The translations under genes and the position numbers were made by a program. Below, piece by piece: positions 13,712 to 21,166 of a stretch of DNA of 46,890 nt (within the stretch, counting starts at the first letter, position 1; the number at the start of each line of letters is the position of its first letter). Under the pieces are notes generated by a model. The model had not been told where the DNA came from. It worked only from the letters and a program-made list of their open reading frames with translations, and made no database searches. Origin of the DNA: a virus; IMG/VR virus record IMGVR_UViG_3300012683_000005, positions 1-46,890 of that record. One strand, 5' to 3'.

Positions 13712-14096
13712 GATGGTGCGCGCCGCAAAGCGCGTCTACATCATCGGCAACGGCGGCAGCTACGCGAATGCGATGCACATGTGCAACGATCTTCTAGCGC
13801 GCAACATCAGAGCCTATACGCTCGATCCGGCGACGTTGGTGGCGAATGCCAACGATCACGGCTTCCATAACTCCTTTGCGCGCTGGGTGCTCGTCGTGGG
13901 TGAGCCGGGCGACTTGCTGATCGCGCTCTCGGGCTCCGGCAAGTCGCTCAACATCTTGCTTGCATGCGAAGCGGCCGAGCGTCTGGGAATGACCGTGCAT
14001 AAAATCTTCGGTGCAGAGCGCGGAGAAAACATGCAGCAGGCCGAGGAAGCGCAGATCAAAATAGGGCACGAATTGTGGACGCAGCTAGCCTCATAG
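13689..14096 (+). CDS. SIS-domain isomerase, GmhA-like, 135 aa
   Basis: Predicted sugar-phosphate isomerase. Phosphate-binding loops: YIIGNGGSYANAMH (20-28) and LLIALSGSGKSLNIL, typical of sedoheptulose 7-phosphate isomerase (GmhA), which makes D-glycero-D-manno-heptose 7-phosphate. TLDPATLVANANDHGFHNSF is also GmhA-like. At 135 residues it is shorter than GmhA (about 190), lacking an N-terminal helical part. TTG at 13689 is chosen because AAGGAG lies 7-8 bases upstream; ATG at 13713 is the alternative. A longer upstream extension lies out of frame within the kinase and is rejected. It overlaps the kinase end and the next start. Confidence 0.82.
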   Translation: MNSSDLTEMVRAAKRVYIIGNGGSYANAMHMCNDLLARNIRAYTLDPATLVANANDHGFHNSFARWVLVVGEPGDLLIALSGSGKSLNILLACEAAERLGMTVHKIFGAERGENMQQAEEAQIKIGHELWTQLAS

Positions 14097-14638
14097 CATT
14101 CGAGAACAAGGTCGCCGCGGCGTTCGAGTCGAGAAAGATTCGAGCGCCGATCCATCTTGTCGGCGGGAATGAGGAGCAGCTAATCGAGATTTTTAAAGGG
14201 ATCAAGCGTACCGACTGGGTCCTCTCAACTTGGCGCAGTCACTACCACGCCCTGCTGCACGGTATCCCAGAGAAGCGCGTATTTGACGAAATCCTGGCTG
14301 GGCGCTCGATGATGTTGCATTTCCCGGAGTATCGGTTCATGACGAGCGCGATCATGGGCGGGATGTTATCAATTGCGTGCGGGATCGCCGCCGCGGGTGA
14401 GCGGGTCTGGTGCTTCGTCGGAGATATGGCGGCGTGTTCTGGCGCATTCCATGAGGCTGTTAAATATGCTAGTGGGCATAATCTTCCTGTTGACTTCATG
14501 GTTGAGGACAACGGACTGTCAACCAACACGCCGACAACGAAAACATGGACCGTTGGCGGTTATAAACAAAATGTTCACATACATCACTACGAGCGCACCA
14601 GACCTCACTGCGGCTCCGGGACCTATGTCGCTTTTTGA
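14075..14638 (+). CDS. Thiamine-diphosphate enzyme, E1 alpha-like minimal subunit, 187 aa
   Basis: It resembles the ThDP-binding part of 2-oxoacid dehydrogenase E1 alpha/transketolase N-terminal domains. Motifs in order: IRAPIHLVGGNEEQLIEIFK, WVLSTWRSHYHALLHGIPEK, and the ThDP/Mg site GD-M at 116-118 followed 27 residues later by Asn146 (MVEDNGLSTNTPT). The third residue of the usual GDG is Met. The C-terminus (YERTRPHCGSGTYVAF) matches E1 alpha-like proteins I associate with sugar-nucleotide clusters. It is about half the length of a metabolic E1 alpha. GTG at 14075 overlaps the SIS gene. The cofactor call is strong; the substrate is unknown (a sugar ketol transfer is plausible). Confidence 0.8.
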   Translation: MDAASLIAFENKVAAAFESRKIRAPIHLVGGNEEQLIEIFKGIKRTDWVLSTWRSHYHALLHGIPEKRVFDEILAGRSMMLHFPEYRFMTSAIMGGMLSIACGIAAAGERVWCFVGDMAACSGAFHEAVKYASGHNLPVDFMVEDNGLSTNTPTTKTWTVGGYKQNVHIHHYERTRPHCGSGTYVAF

Positions 14639-15140
14639 CGCCGAAGTCAACAAGTGGATGCGGCGTCTCGCTGAGTTGCCCGAGACGATCTTCGTCGGCC
14701 AGTCTGTCGCTTACGATGGTGCCGCGATCCACGCATCACTCGATGGCGTGCCCATGGAAAAGCGCTTGGAGATGCCGGTCGCAGAGGAATTCCAGATGGG
14801 CTATTGCACTGGGCTTTCCCTTGTCGGGAAGCTCCCGGTGTGTATCTACCCGCGCATGGATTTCATGCTGCTCTGCATGAATCAGCTAGTGAACCACCTT
14901 GACAAACTGATGCTCTATGGGTGGAAACCGAAGGTGATAATCCGCACCACCGTTGGAAAGAAAAAGCCGCTTGACGCCGGTCCACAGCACACGCAGAACT
15001 ACACCGAAGCCTTCCATAAGATGCTGCACACGATCCAAGTGCGCGAGGTGCGCGTGCCGCAGGAAGTAGCATTCGCTTATCAGTTTGCCATCAGCGCGGA
15101 GCGTTCGACGATCATCGTGGAGAACGAATGGAAGCCTTGA
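14625..15140 (+). CDS. Thiamine-diphosphate enzyme, E1 beta-like minimal subunit, 171 aa
   Basis: It matches the pyrimidine-binding half of E1 beta/transketolase: LPETIFVGQSVAYDGAAIHA, EMPVAEEFQMGYCTGLSLVG (with the conserved Glu of the Pyr domain), VCIYPRMDFMLLCMNQLVNH, and KVIIRTTVGKKKPLD. It lacks the transketolase C-terminal domain, so the pair forms only the ThDP core. I chose the ATG at 14625, overlapping the alpha gene by 14 bases; an ORF extension to 14373 is a shadow of alpha, and ATG 14571 is possible. It overlaps the next gene. Together with alpha it should form a heterotetramer (family knowledge). Confidence 0.8.
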   Translation: MSLFDAEVNKWMRRLAELPETIFVGQSVAYDGAAIHASLDGVPMEKRLEMPVAEEFQMGYCTGLSLVGKLPVCIYPRMDFMLLCMNQLVNHLDKLMLYGWKPKVIIRTTVGKKKPLDAGPQHTQNYTEAFHKMLHTIQVREVRVPQEVAFAYQFAISAERSTIIVENEWKP

Positions 15141-15319
15141 GTGTTACCGTTAGATTCGATGAAACTATACCGCCAGAGGCTCAAGGTGTAGCATTGCTCG
15201 AATTCGAGAAACGTCTTAGGGCGCTGACCAAGATGGATGTGCGGGTTTTCAAGGAAAAGATGGGCGACGACCTGAAACGCCGTCGCGAGATGACGCTGGT
15301 TCAAAGGGACAACCTGTGA
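15128..15319 (+). CDS. Small protein of the sugar cassette, 63 aa
   Basis: The ATG at 15128 lies inside the end of the E1 beta gene and the stop overlaps the next GTG start. Sequence MEALSVTVRFDETIPPEAQG, then LRALTKMDVRVFKEKMGDDL with a basic C-terminus. The segment RVFKEKMGDD followed by a Met-Thr-x-x-x-Arg-Asp tail looks conserved-type and may be a partner of the ThDP pair or the radical SAM enzyme. No fold recognised. Confidence 0.65.
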   Translation: MEALSVTVRFDETIPPEAQGVALLEFEKRLRALTKMDVRVFKEKMGDDLKRRREMTLVQRDNL

Positions 15320-16455
15320 GCGCAGCCCTGCCAGAACTCCACGAAAAGATCATCAACCCGAACGAGCTTGAACTCGACGGGACCAAAGTTGGATGGTACC
15401 CGGAACGCATTGCCGCATGGCAGCGCGGAGAGAAGATCGCACCAATCACGATGGACGTAGCCTGGACGCGCAAGTGCAACTACGCTTGCGAATTCTGCTA
15501 TGCCACGATGCAGGCTTCCAAAGGAAAGGAAATAACCCGTGAGATCGCGCTACAGTTTCTTGAGGATGCCGCCGAGATCGGCGTCAAGGGGGTGTCACTT
15601 ATCTCGGATGGCGAGTCTTCGATTGTTCCGTTCTATGCAGAGTCGATTGAGCATGGAGCGAAGCAGGGACTGCAGATTGGAATCGGAACCAACGGAAAAG
15701 TTCTCAAACGCTCAATGCTGGAACGCATACTCCCTCATCTCTCATACCTCCGTTTTAATTTCTCCGGAGGAACCAGGGATGGTTATTCGCGGATTATGGG
15801 CGTCAAGCCGGAGTGGTACGACGTAGTGATCCAGAACGTCCGTGACGCGATGGAGATCAAGCGGCGCGACTCCTTGCCGGTCACGATCAACATGCAACTC
15901 GTATGCGACCCGAAGAACGAATCGGAACTTCTGCCATTCGCCGCACTCGCCGCCAGCATTCGCCCTGATTACGCGATCATCAAGCACTGCGCGGACGACA
16001 TTGACCATACCCTCGGCACCGATTACACGAAATACGCGCTCCTGAACGAGACCTTCGATAAGATCGAGGCGATGGGCGATGCGACATTCAGGGTCATGGT
16101 GAAGCGCGACCGCATGAAAGACGACGGGAAGCGCGATTACGCCAAGTGTTTCGGGCCGCCCTTCATCACGCAGATGTCAGGCAATGGGCTCATCGCCCCG
16201 TGCGGATTCCTCTTCAATGAAAAGTACAAAGCGTTTCACATCGGCAACATATGCGATACTCGCTTCCGTGACTTGTTCCACTCGGATCGCTATTGGGAAG
16301 TCATGCGCTACCTTGCATCCGATGAATTCGATCCACGCTCGCGTTGTGGGCCGAACTGTTTGCAGACGCAGACGAACTCGTTTCTGTTCAAGTACGTGAA
16401 TGGGCAAAAGACTCTGCCCATCGGTAAAGCCCCACATCATCTCGGATTCCTATAG
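15316..16455 (+). CDS. Radical SAM / SPASM enzyme, 379 aa
   Basis: Radical S-adenosylmethionine enzyme: CX3CX2C at Cys54, Cys58, Cys61 (TRKCNYACEFCYATMQ) binds the catalytic 4Fe-4S cluster, and the GGE-like region is seen as LISDGESSIV. The C-terminal about 100 residues carry extra cysteines (YAKCFGPP, APCGFLF, NICDTR, SRCGPNCLQTQ), fitting a SPASM or twitch domain with auxiliary clusters. GTG at 15316 overlaps the preceding stop. SPASM enzymes modify peptides or sugars and alcohols; the setting favours a sugar or glycoprotein step, but the substrate is unknown. Confidence 0.88.
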   Translation: MSAALPELHEKIINPNELELDGTKVGWYPERIAAWQRGEKIAPITMDVAWTRKCNYACEFCYATMQASKGKEITREIALQFLEDAAEIGVKGVSLISDGESSIVPFYAESIEHGAKQGLQIGIGTNGKVLKRSMLERILPHLSYLRFNFSGGTRDGYSRIMGVKPEWYDVVIQNVRDAMEIKRRDSLPVTINMQLVCDPKNESELLPFAALAASIRPDYAIIKHCADDIDHTLGTDYTKYALLNETFDKIEAMGDATFRVMVKRDRMKDDGKRDYAKCFGPPFITQMSGNGLIAPCGFLFNEKYKAFHIGNICDTRFRDLFHSDRYWEVMRYLASDEFDPRSRCGPNCLQTQTNSFLFKYVNGQKTLPIGKAPHHLGFL

Positions 16456-16464
16456 GAGAAATCA

Positions 16465-17304
16465 ATGCCTGATGGCGAACAACAGCAGCAACAGCAGCAA
16501 GCCCCGTGGTATCAGGGCGTAGCAGGCATCGACCAGGAGGTCGTAGGCCACTGGACGAACGCTGGGTGGATCAACAAGAAGCCCGAGGAAATCGCCCTTG
16601 AAGCGACGCGCTCATGGAAGGCGGCAGAGAAGCACGTCGGCGTCCCCTCCGACCAAATCCTCCGCGTCCCGAAGGACATTAAGGACGAGGCAGGTTGGAA
16701 GGCGGTCTGGTCGCGCCTCGGCAAGCCAGCCGAGGCGAAAGACTACGACCTGTCATTGGTAAAGCGCGCAGACGGCACCGCGCTCGATGAGGCAACGGCG
16801 GCTTTTGTGCGCGAGCAGGCGTTCAAGCTGAACATGCCGAAAGATACCGCAGCGGCATTGGCGCAGGAACTTGTCAAGCGCGAGGAAGCGGCTGCATCTG
16901 CGGGAAAGATGGAGCGCGATGCAAAGCTGATCGAGCAGAAGGCCGCGCTCAAGAAAAACTGGGGGCCGAACGAGGCTGCGAATAAGTTCGTCGCCGAGCG
17001 CGCCGCAGCTGCCCTTGGGGTTACGCCGGAAACAGTCGCGGCTCTGGAAGGCGTGATCGGCTATGACAAGATCATGGAGATGTTCCGCTCTATTGGTGAG
17101 AAGATCGGCGAGGACAAGTTCATCCGCAGCGAAGTCCTAGGCGGCAAGGGTGGTCCCATGACGCGCGAGCAGGCGGTGGCGAAGAAAGCCGATCTGATGT
17201 CGGACGCTGTGTGGAAAGACGCCTATCTCAAAGGCGATCAGGCGAAGTTGCGCGAGATGATGGCGTTGAATACCATCATCAGTTCCGGGCAGGTTGCCGT
17301 ATAG
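16465..17304 (+). CDS. Capsid scaffold protein, 279 aa
   Basis: Predicted internal scaffold for procapsid assembly. It starts after TAGGAGAAATCA with a Gln run (MPDGEQQQQQQQAPWYQG), then a segment with WKAVWSRLGKPAEAKDYDL, typical of phage scaffold-like proteins, then long charged helices (AAALAQELVKREEAAASAGK, ERDAKLIEQKAALKKNWG) and an end rich in Met/Lys. Position before the capsid gene agrees. It separates the two parts of the sugar cassette, so these genes share the late transcript. Confidence 0.82.
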   Translation: MPDGEQQQQQQQAPWYQGVAGIDQEVVGHWTNAGWINKKPEEIALEATRSWKAAEKHVGVPSDQILRVPKDIKDEAGWKAVWSRLGKPAEAKDYDLSLVKRADGTALDEATAAFVREQAFKLNMPKDTAAALAQELVKREEAAASAGKMERDAKLIEQKAALKKNWGPNEAANKFVAERAAAALGVTPETVAALEGVIGYDKIMEMFRSIGEKIGEDKFIRSEVLGGKGGPMTREQAVAKKADLMSDAVWKDAYLKGDQAKLREMMALNTIISSGQVAV

Positions 17305-17307
17305 CCC

Positions 17308-17679
17308 TTGCACTACAAGTTCCACGAATCTGCCGACGTATTCGACCAGGGCCGCTCATGGCAGTGGCGGACGATCTACGCATCGATGGGAACCACTCCG
17401 GGTGCGATTGTCATGGCGATGCTCGCAAAGGTGCCCAAGAACGGCCCAGCTTACGGGCAGACCTGCGACATTCTCACCAACGGGATCGTCATCACTCCGC
17501 ATCGCATCGCTGGAAAATGGACTGAGCAGCGGCCTATCGGTAGCATCATCGCGGTGCGCGACAGTATTCGGCGCCTTGCGGATCACTGCAAGCTGACCGA
17601 CAGGGAGCGCGAAGCATTGTTTGAAGAATTGCGCAAGTGGATTCGCAAGGATTACCGGGCGGTTTCGACCATAGAATGA
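17308..17679 (+). CDS. Conserved-type phage protein, 123 aa
   Basis: TTG start at 17308, 3 bases after the scaffold stop. Sequence: MHYKFHESADVFDQGRSWQW, a Gly/Ala-rich middle, then a helical basic end (LTDREREALFEELRKWIRKD). No domain recognised. Its stop overlaps the nucleotidyltransferase start (ATGA). Confidence 0.65.
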   Translation: MHYKFHESADVFDQGRSWQWRTIYASMGTTPGAIVMAMLAKVPKNGPAYGQTCDILTNGIVITPHRIAGKWTEQRPIGSIIAVRDSIRRLADHCKLTDREREALFEELRKWIRKDYRAVSTIE

Positions 17680-18080
17680 GGGTGATTCTCGTCCACGGCA
17701 CGTTTGATCTGCTGCATCTTGGTCACGTCCGTCTATTCAAGGAAGCGGCGAAGCTCGGTCGCGTGGTCGTATCGATCACCGCGGACAAATATGTCACCAA
17801 GCGTAAAACAGTCTTCAGCCAGGACGAGCGCGCAGAGATGATCCGCGAGTGTCGCTCCGTGTCAGAAGTGAGAATCGTGAACGATGCAACCGGGATACCT
17901 GCGATCATGTCCGTTCGTCCGAACATTTACGTTAAGGGCGGCGATTACGGGAGATCGGCTACGGCGGCTCTGCTGGAGGAGAAAAAAGCGGTTGAGAAGA
18001 TTGGCGGCAGCCTGCGCATTATCGAGATGGAACATGAATGGCATTCGAGCGCGCTACTCTCTGGCAGGGCACTCGCATGA
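17676..18080 (+). CDS. Nucleotidyltransferase, HldE/RfaE domain II type, 134 aa
   Basis: Cytidylyltransferase-fold enzyme that couples a sugar phosphate to a nucleotide. Motifs: HGTFDLLHLGHVRLF with HLGH at 14-17, TADKYVTKRKTVFSQDERAE, and PNIYVKGGDYGRSAT, where VKGGDY is characteristic of the HldE adenylyltransferase domain (ADP-heptose synthesis). ISSTEx-type signature is replaced by SSALLSGRALA at the C-terminus. With the kinase at 12875-13711 it makes a split HldE. ATG at 17676 overlaps the preceding stop. Nucleotide (ATP or CTP) and sugar are inference. Confidence 0.87.
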   Translation: MRVILVHGTFDLLHLGHVRLFKEAAKLGRVVVSITADKYVTKRKTVFSQDERAEMIRECRSVSEVRIVNDATGIPAIMSVRPNIYVKGGDYGRSATAALLEEKKAVEKIGGSLRIIEMEHEWHSSALLSGRALA

Positions 18081-18289
18081 CCAATATGCGCAGCAAATCC
18101 TGCTATTGCAAGACCTGCAAGGGAACGTCCTACGTCGTGGCGAATCTTGAGGCAGGTACGATCAAAAGCGTGACCGTGACGCCGCTTTGCCACTGGCCCG
18201 CGAAGTGCCCGGAGGAATTCGTGCGTGGCGTATTCGACCGGCAATTCGGATCGAAGATCATCATTCCGCACCCAGGGGCGCCGTTGTGA
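18077..18289 (+). CDS. Small Cys-containing protein, 70 aa
   Basis: Lies between the nucleotidyltransferase and the glycosyltransferase with overlaps on both sides (ATGA, GTGA). Cysteines: SKSCYCKTCKGTSYVV and CHWPAKCPEEF, possibly a zinc site. No family recognised. Its place suggests a role with the GT41 enzyme (inference). Confidence 0.6.
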   Translation: MTNMRSKSCYCKTCKGTSYVVANLEAGTIKSVTVTPLCHWPAKCPEEFVRGVFDRQFGSKIIIPHPGAPL

Positions 18290-20064
18290 ATAAGAAAGTC
18301 TTGCTTGCGATGTACGCCCTACAGAAGGAAAAACGCTTTGCTGAAATGGAGGAAACGGCGCGGGCCATGACGAAGAAGCGCCCGCGCGATCCGCTTGCTT
18401 GGAGGGCGCTCGGCGTGGCGCTCAAGCTCCAAGGAAAGAATGGACTTGAAGCTTTCCAGCGCGTCGTAAAATTGATCCCGAAGAATGCTGTTTCTCACTT
18501 CCATCTCGGGGTGCAGCTGGAAGGACTCGGGCGCACGCGCGAGGCCATCGCCGAGTACAACAAGACAATCGAGCTGGACCCGAAGTCAGCGGAGGCTTAC
18601 AACAATCTTGGCAACGCCTTGAAAGCGATCATCAAACCCTACGACGCCATGGTCTGCCACCAGAAGGCGATTCACCTAAATCCTGCTTTATCCCAAGGAT
18701 ACATGAACTTAGGTGGTGATTTGCTGGGGATGGGACAGCACGGTAAGGCGGTGGAGTGTTACAAAAAGGTGCTCGAACTCGACCCTGATTTTGTGGAAGC
18801 CTACAGCAATCTGATCTTCGCGCAGGACTTCATGGCGATATTGGACGCGCGCACCCACATCCACGCGCGCCGCGACTGGGCCGAGAACTACGTCGATCAT
18901 CTGTTGCCGGGAGAGCCGGAGAACGATAACGATCCAGACCCCGAGAGGAAACTTCGTATCGGCTACGTCGGAGGGGATTTCAAGGAACATTCTGCTGCGA
19001 GGGTATGGGGATCGATGGTCACCGGATACGACCGCTCGCAGTTCGAGGTCTACTGCTACAACAACAATACGACCAAGGGCGACTCCTACACGAAGCGTTT
19101 CATGGACGCCGCTACTCAATGGCGTGAGATCGGTGCGATGCACGATCTGGATGTCGTGAAGTTGATCCGCGAGGACAAAATAGACATCCTCGTCGATCTT
19201 GCCGGGCATTCCGCCATGAATCGATTGTCGGTATTCGCCTTCCATGCTGCGCCAGTTCAGGTACACGCTTGGGGATACGCGACTGGTACAGGCATGAAGA
19301 AGATGGACTACTTCTTCGCGTGCCAAGGAATCGTGGTCCCTCACGAACGCGAGTTCTTCACGGAGGAAATTATCGATTTGCCATGCGCGGCGGGTTCATA
19401 TTTTCCAGAACCATTCCCGGATGTGAACGAGTTGCCGTTCATCGAAAACCAGATCATCACCTTCGGTTCCCTGAACCGAATGCACAAGGCAACCGATGAA
19501 TGCTATCGGACTTGGGTCGAGGTACTGCGCCGCGTGCCGAACAGCCGGTTCCTGCTGAAAGCGGGGGAACTCACTGATGAAGCCTCTCGCGCGGCTGTGC
19601 TATGGAATTTCACCCGTTCAGGCATCGATGCCGACAGGATCAAGATGCTCGGGGCGACAAAGTGGCATCACCACGTAGGCGCTTACAACCTGATCGACAT
19701 TGCCCTTGACCCGTTCCCACATGGCGGCGGGGTAACTTGCATGGAGGGGCTGATGATGGGCGTACCAGCGGTGACGTTACGCTGGCCTACCTTGGTTGGG
19801 CGTATCTCGGCCGCAATTCAGACCTGCGTCGGGATACCGGACTGGTGCGCCGATACGGCAGACGATTACATCAACATTGCAGTTAAGAAGGCGGCGGATA
19901 TAGAGGGTCTGAAACGCCTGCGCACAGCCCTCCGCGGCATGTTTCTGGCATCACCAATCGGCAACAGCAAAGTTTATGTCGATGCCGTAGAGACTCGCTA
20001 CCGCGAGGTCTGGAACCGCTGGTGCGCAAAGAAAGTGCTTGACACGCGGAGAATAGCAGCGTAG
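18286..20064 (+). CDS. TPR + O-GlcNAc-transferase-like (GT41/SPINDLY) glycosyltransferase, 592 aa
   Basis: Predicted protein O-glycosyltransferase. Residues about 5-185 hold tetratricopeptide repeats (for example AEAYNNLGNALKAIIKPYDA, EAYSNL), which bind protein acceptors. The GT41 GT-B core starts near 222 (KLRIGYVGGDFKEHSAARVW) with the catalytic-type His234, DKIDILVDLAGHS, VQVHAWGYATGTGMKKMDYF, and the Lys401 region NRMHKATDECY matching the nucleotide-contact Lys of OGT. The end DPFPHGGGVTCMEGLMMGVP is the donor-binding loop. GTG at 18286 overlaps the preceding stop. It sits directly before the capsid gene. Family knowledge: GT41 enzymes transfer GlcNAc, fucose or other sugars to Ser/Thr. 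The donor here is probably made by the neighbouring cassette (inference). Confidence 0.9.
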   Translation: MNKKVLLAMYALQKEKRFAEMEETARAMTKKRPRDPLAWRALGVALKLQGKNGLEAFQRVVKLIPKNAVSHFHLGVQLEGLGRTREAIAEYNKTIELDPKSAEAYNNLGNALKAIIKPYDAMVCHQKAIHLNPALSQGYMNLGGDLLGMGQHGKAVECYKKVLELDPDFVEAYSNLIFAQDFMAILDARTHIHARRDWAENYVDHLLPGEPENDNDPDPERKLRIGYVGGDFKEHSAARVWGSMVTGYDRSQFEVYCYNNNTTKGDSYTKRFMDAATQWREIGAMHDLDVVKLIREDKIDILVDLAGHSAMNRLSVFAFHAAPVQVHAWGYATGTGMKKMDYFFACQGIVVPHEREFFTEEIIDLPCAAGSYFPEPFPDVNELPFIENQIITFGSLNRMHKATDECYRTWVEVLRRVPNSRFLLKAGELTDEASRAAVLWNFTRSGIDADRIKMLGATKWHHHVGAYNLIDIALDPFPHGGGVTCMEGLMMGVPAVTLRWPTLVGRISAAIQTCVGIPDWCADTADDYINIAVKKAADIEGLKRLRTALRGMFLASPIGNSKVYVDAVETRYREVWNRWCAKKVLDTRRIAA

Positions 20065-20224
20065 AAGTCGTCCTCGTAACAGTCTCGCTGGCCCCGAAAG
20101 ATCAGGTTGACGGCCCCGAAAGGACAAGCCGCCAACCCCCGGAGGACAAGCCTCAAAGCGAGATACCGCCACCCGCAAGGGCCAAGGCAACCGTGTTTCT
20201 CGGAACTTTTGAGAAGGGTGCCTT
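20065..20224. other. Intergenic region before the capsid gene with 22-bp degenerate repeats
   Basis: Three 22-base units lie at 20090-20111, 20112-20133 and 20134-20155. GGCCCCGAAAG recurs 22 bases apart, and AGGACAAGCC recurs 22 bases apart (20121-20130, 20143-20152). No promoter or terminator is clear. A frame runs through without a start codon. Confidence 0.5.
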
Positions 20225-21157
20225 ATGGCAAATCCAGCCGATGCAGGACTGATACCGCTCTACACCACGCAGTTCTCGACGAACCTCGAACTGCTGCTTC
20301 AACAGATCGGCTCCAAGCTGCGCGGCAAAGTCCGCGAGGGCTTCCACGTAGGCAAAATGGCCTCGCCGATCAACCAGATAGGGTCGATTGTCCTCAAGGC
20401 TCCGACTGGGCGTTTCGCACCGAAAGACCGCACCGACGCCAATTTCGTCAGGCGCTGGGTATTCCCGGCGGAAGGCGAGATCGACCAGCTGATCGACAGC
20501 TTCGACGAGCTGCAGACAATCGCCTATCCAAAATCGCAGTACACGCAGAATGCAGCAAACGCTGTGGGCCGTGGGTGGGACGACGCAATACTCATCGCTG
20601 CCACGGGAACGGCCCAGGTCGGGCAGGACGCCGCCGGGCTCACCTCGGAAACCTTCAACACCACGAACTTTCAGATCACGGCCACGTTCGGGGCTTCCGC
20701 GGCCTCCGGGCTGACGGTAGCCAAGATGATCGAGGCGAAGCGCATCTTCACCCACTTTCACAACGACCTCGACATGGACCCCCCCTGCATGGTCATCGGG
20801 TCCAAGCAGGAATCGGACCTCCTGAACCAAGTTCAGGTCGTGAGCACTGAATACAACGACCGCCCCGTGCTCGTGAATGGAAGGATCAGGCAGTTCCTGG
20901 GCTTCGACATCGTTCTGTCAGAGCGTCTCCCGCAGACGACAGTGAACACCACGCGCGGCGTGCTGACGTTCGTCAAATCCGGCGTGTACCTCGGCATGTG
21001 GAAGGACATCACGAACCGAGTGTCGATCCGGAACGACCTGTCGAGCGAGCCATGGGATCTCTACACGAGCGCAATGTTCGGTGCGACGCGCCTGCAGCCT
21101 GGCAAGGTTCTTCAAATCCTCTGTGCCGATACCACCGGCGCGGACATTACCCCCTGA
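20225..21157 (+). CDS. Major capsid protein, 310 aa
   Basis: Position after scaffold and glycosyltransferase genes, length and composition fit a podovirus HK97-fold major capsid protein. Segments: PLYTTQFSTNLELLLQQIGS at the N-terminus (no long pro-region visible), FAPKDRTDANFVRRWVFPA, TVAKMIEAKRIFTHFHNDLD, QFLGFDIVLSERLP, WKDITNRVSIRNDLSSEPW, and FGATRLQPGKVLQILC, a pattern common at the C-terminus of capsid proteins in such phages. The start has AAGGG upstream. Confidence 0.87.
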   Translation: MANPADAGLIPLYTTQFSTNLELLLQQIGSKLRGKVREGFHVGKMASPINQIGSIVLKAPTGRFAPKDRTDANFVRRWVFPAEGEIDQLIDSFDELQTIAYPKSQYTQNAANAVGRGWDDAILIAATGTAQVGQDAAGLTSETFNTTNFQITATFGASAASGLTVAKMIEAKRIFTHFHNDLDMDPPCMVIGSKQESDLLNQVQVVSTEYNDRPVLVNGRIRQFLGFDIVLSERLPQTTVNTTRGVLTFVKSGVYLGMWKDITNRVSIRNDLSSEPWDLYTSAMFGATRLQPGKVLQILCADTTGADITP

Positions 21158-21166
21158 GGAGCCGAC

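Noticed and set aside
14373-14624. N-terminal extension of the E1 beta-like gene
   Set aside because: Out-of-frame translation of the E1 alpha-like gene; the family-like sequence begins at about 14625.
18187-18285. N-terminal extension of the first GT41 gene
   Set aside because: It reads through the preceding small gene in another frame; GTG at 18286 gives the usual overlap.
20065-20224. Open frame through the capsid upstream gap
   Set aside because: No ATG, GTG or TTG start in a suitable place and no recognised protein pattern; treated as non-coding.
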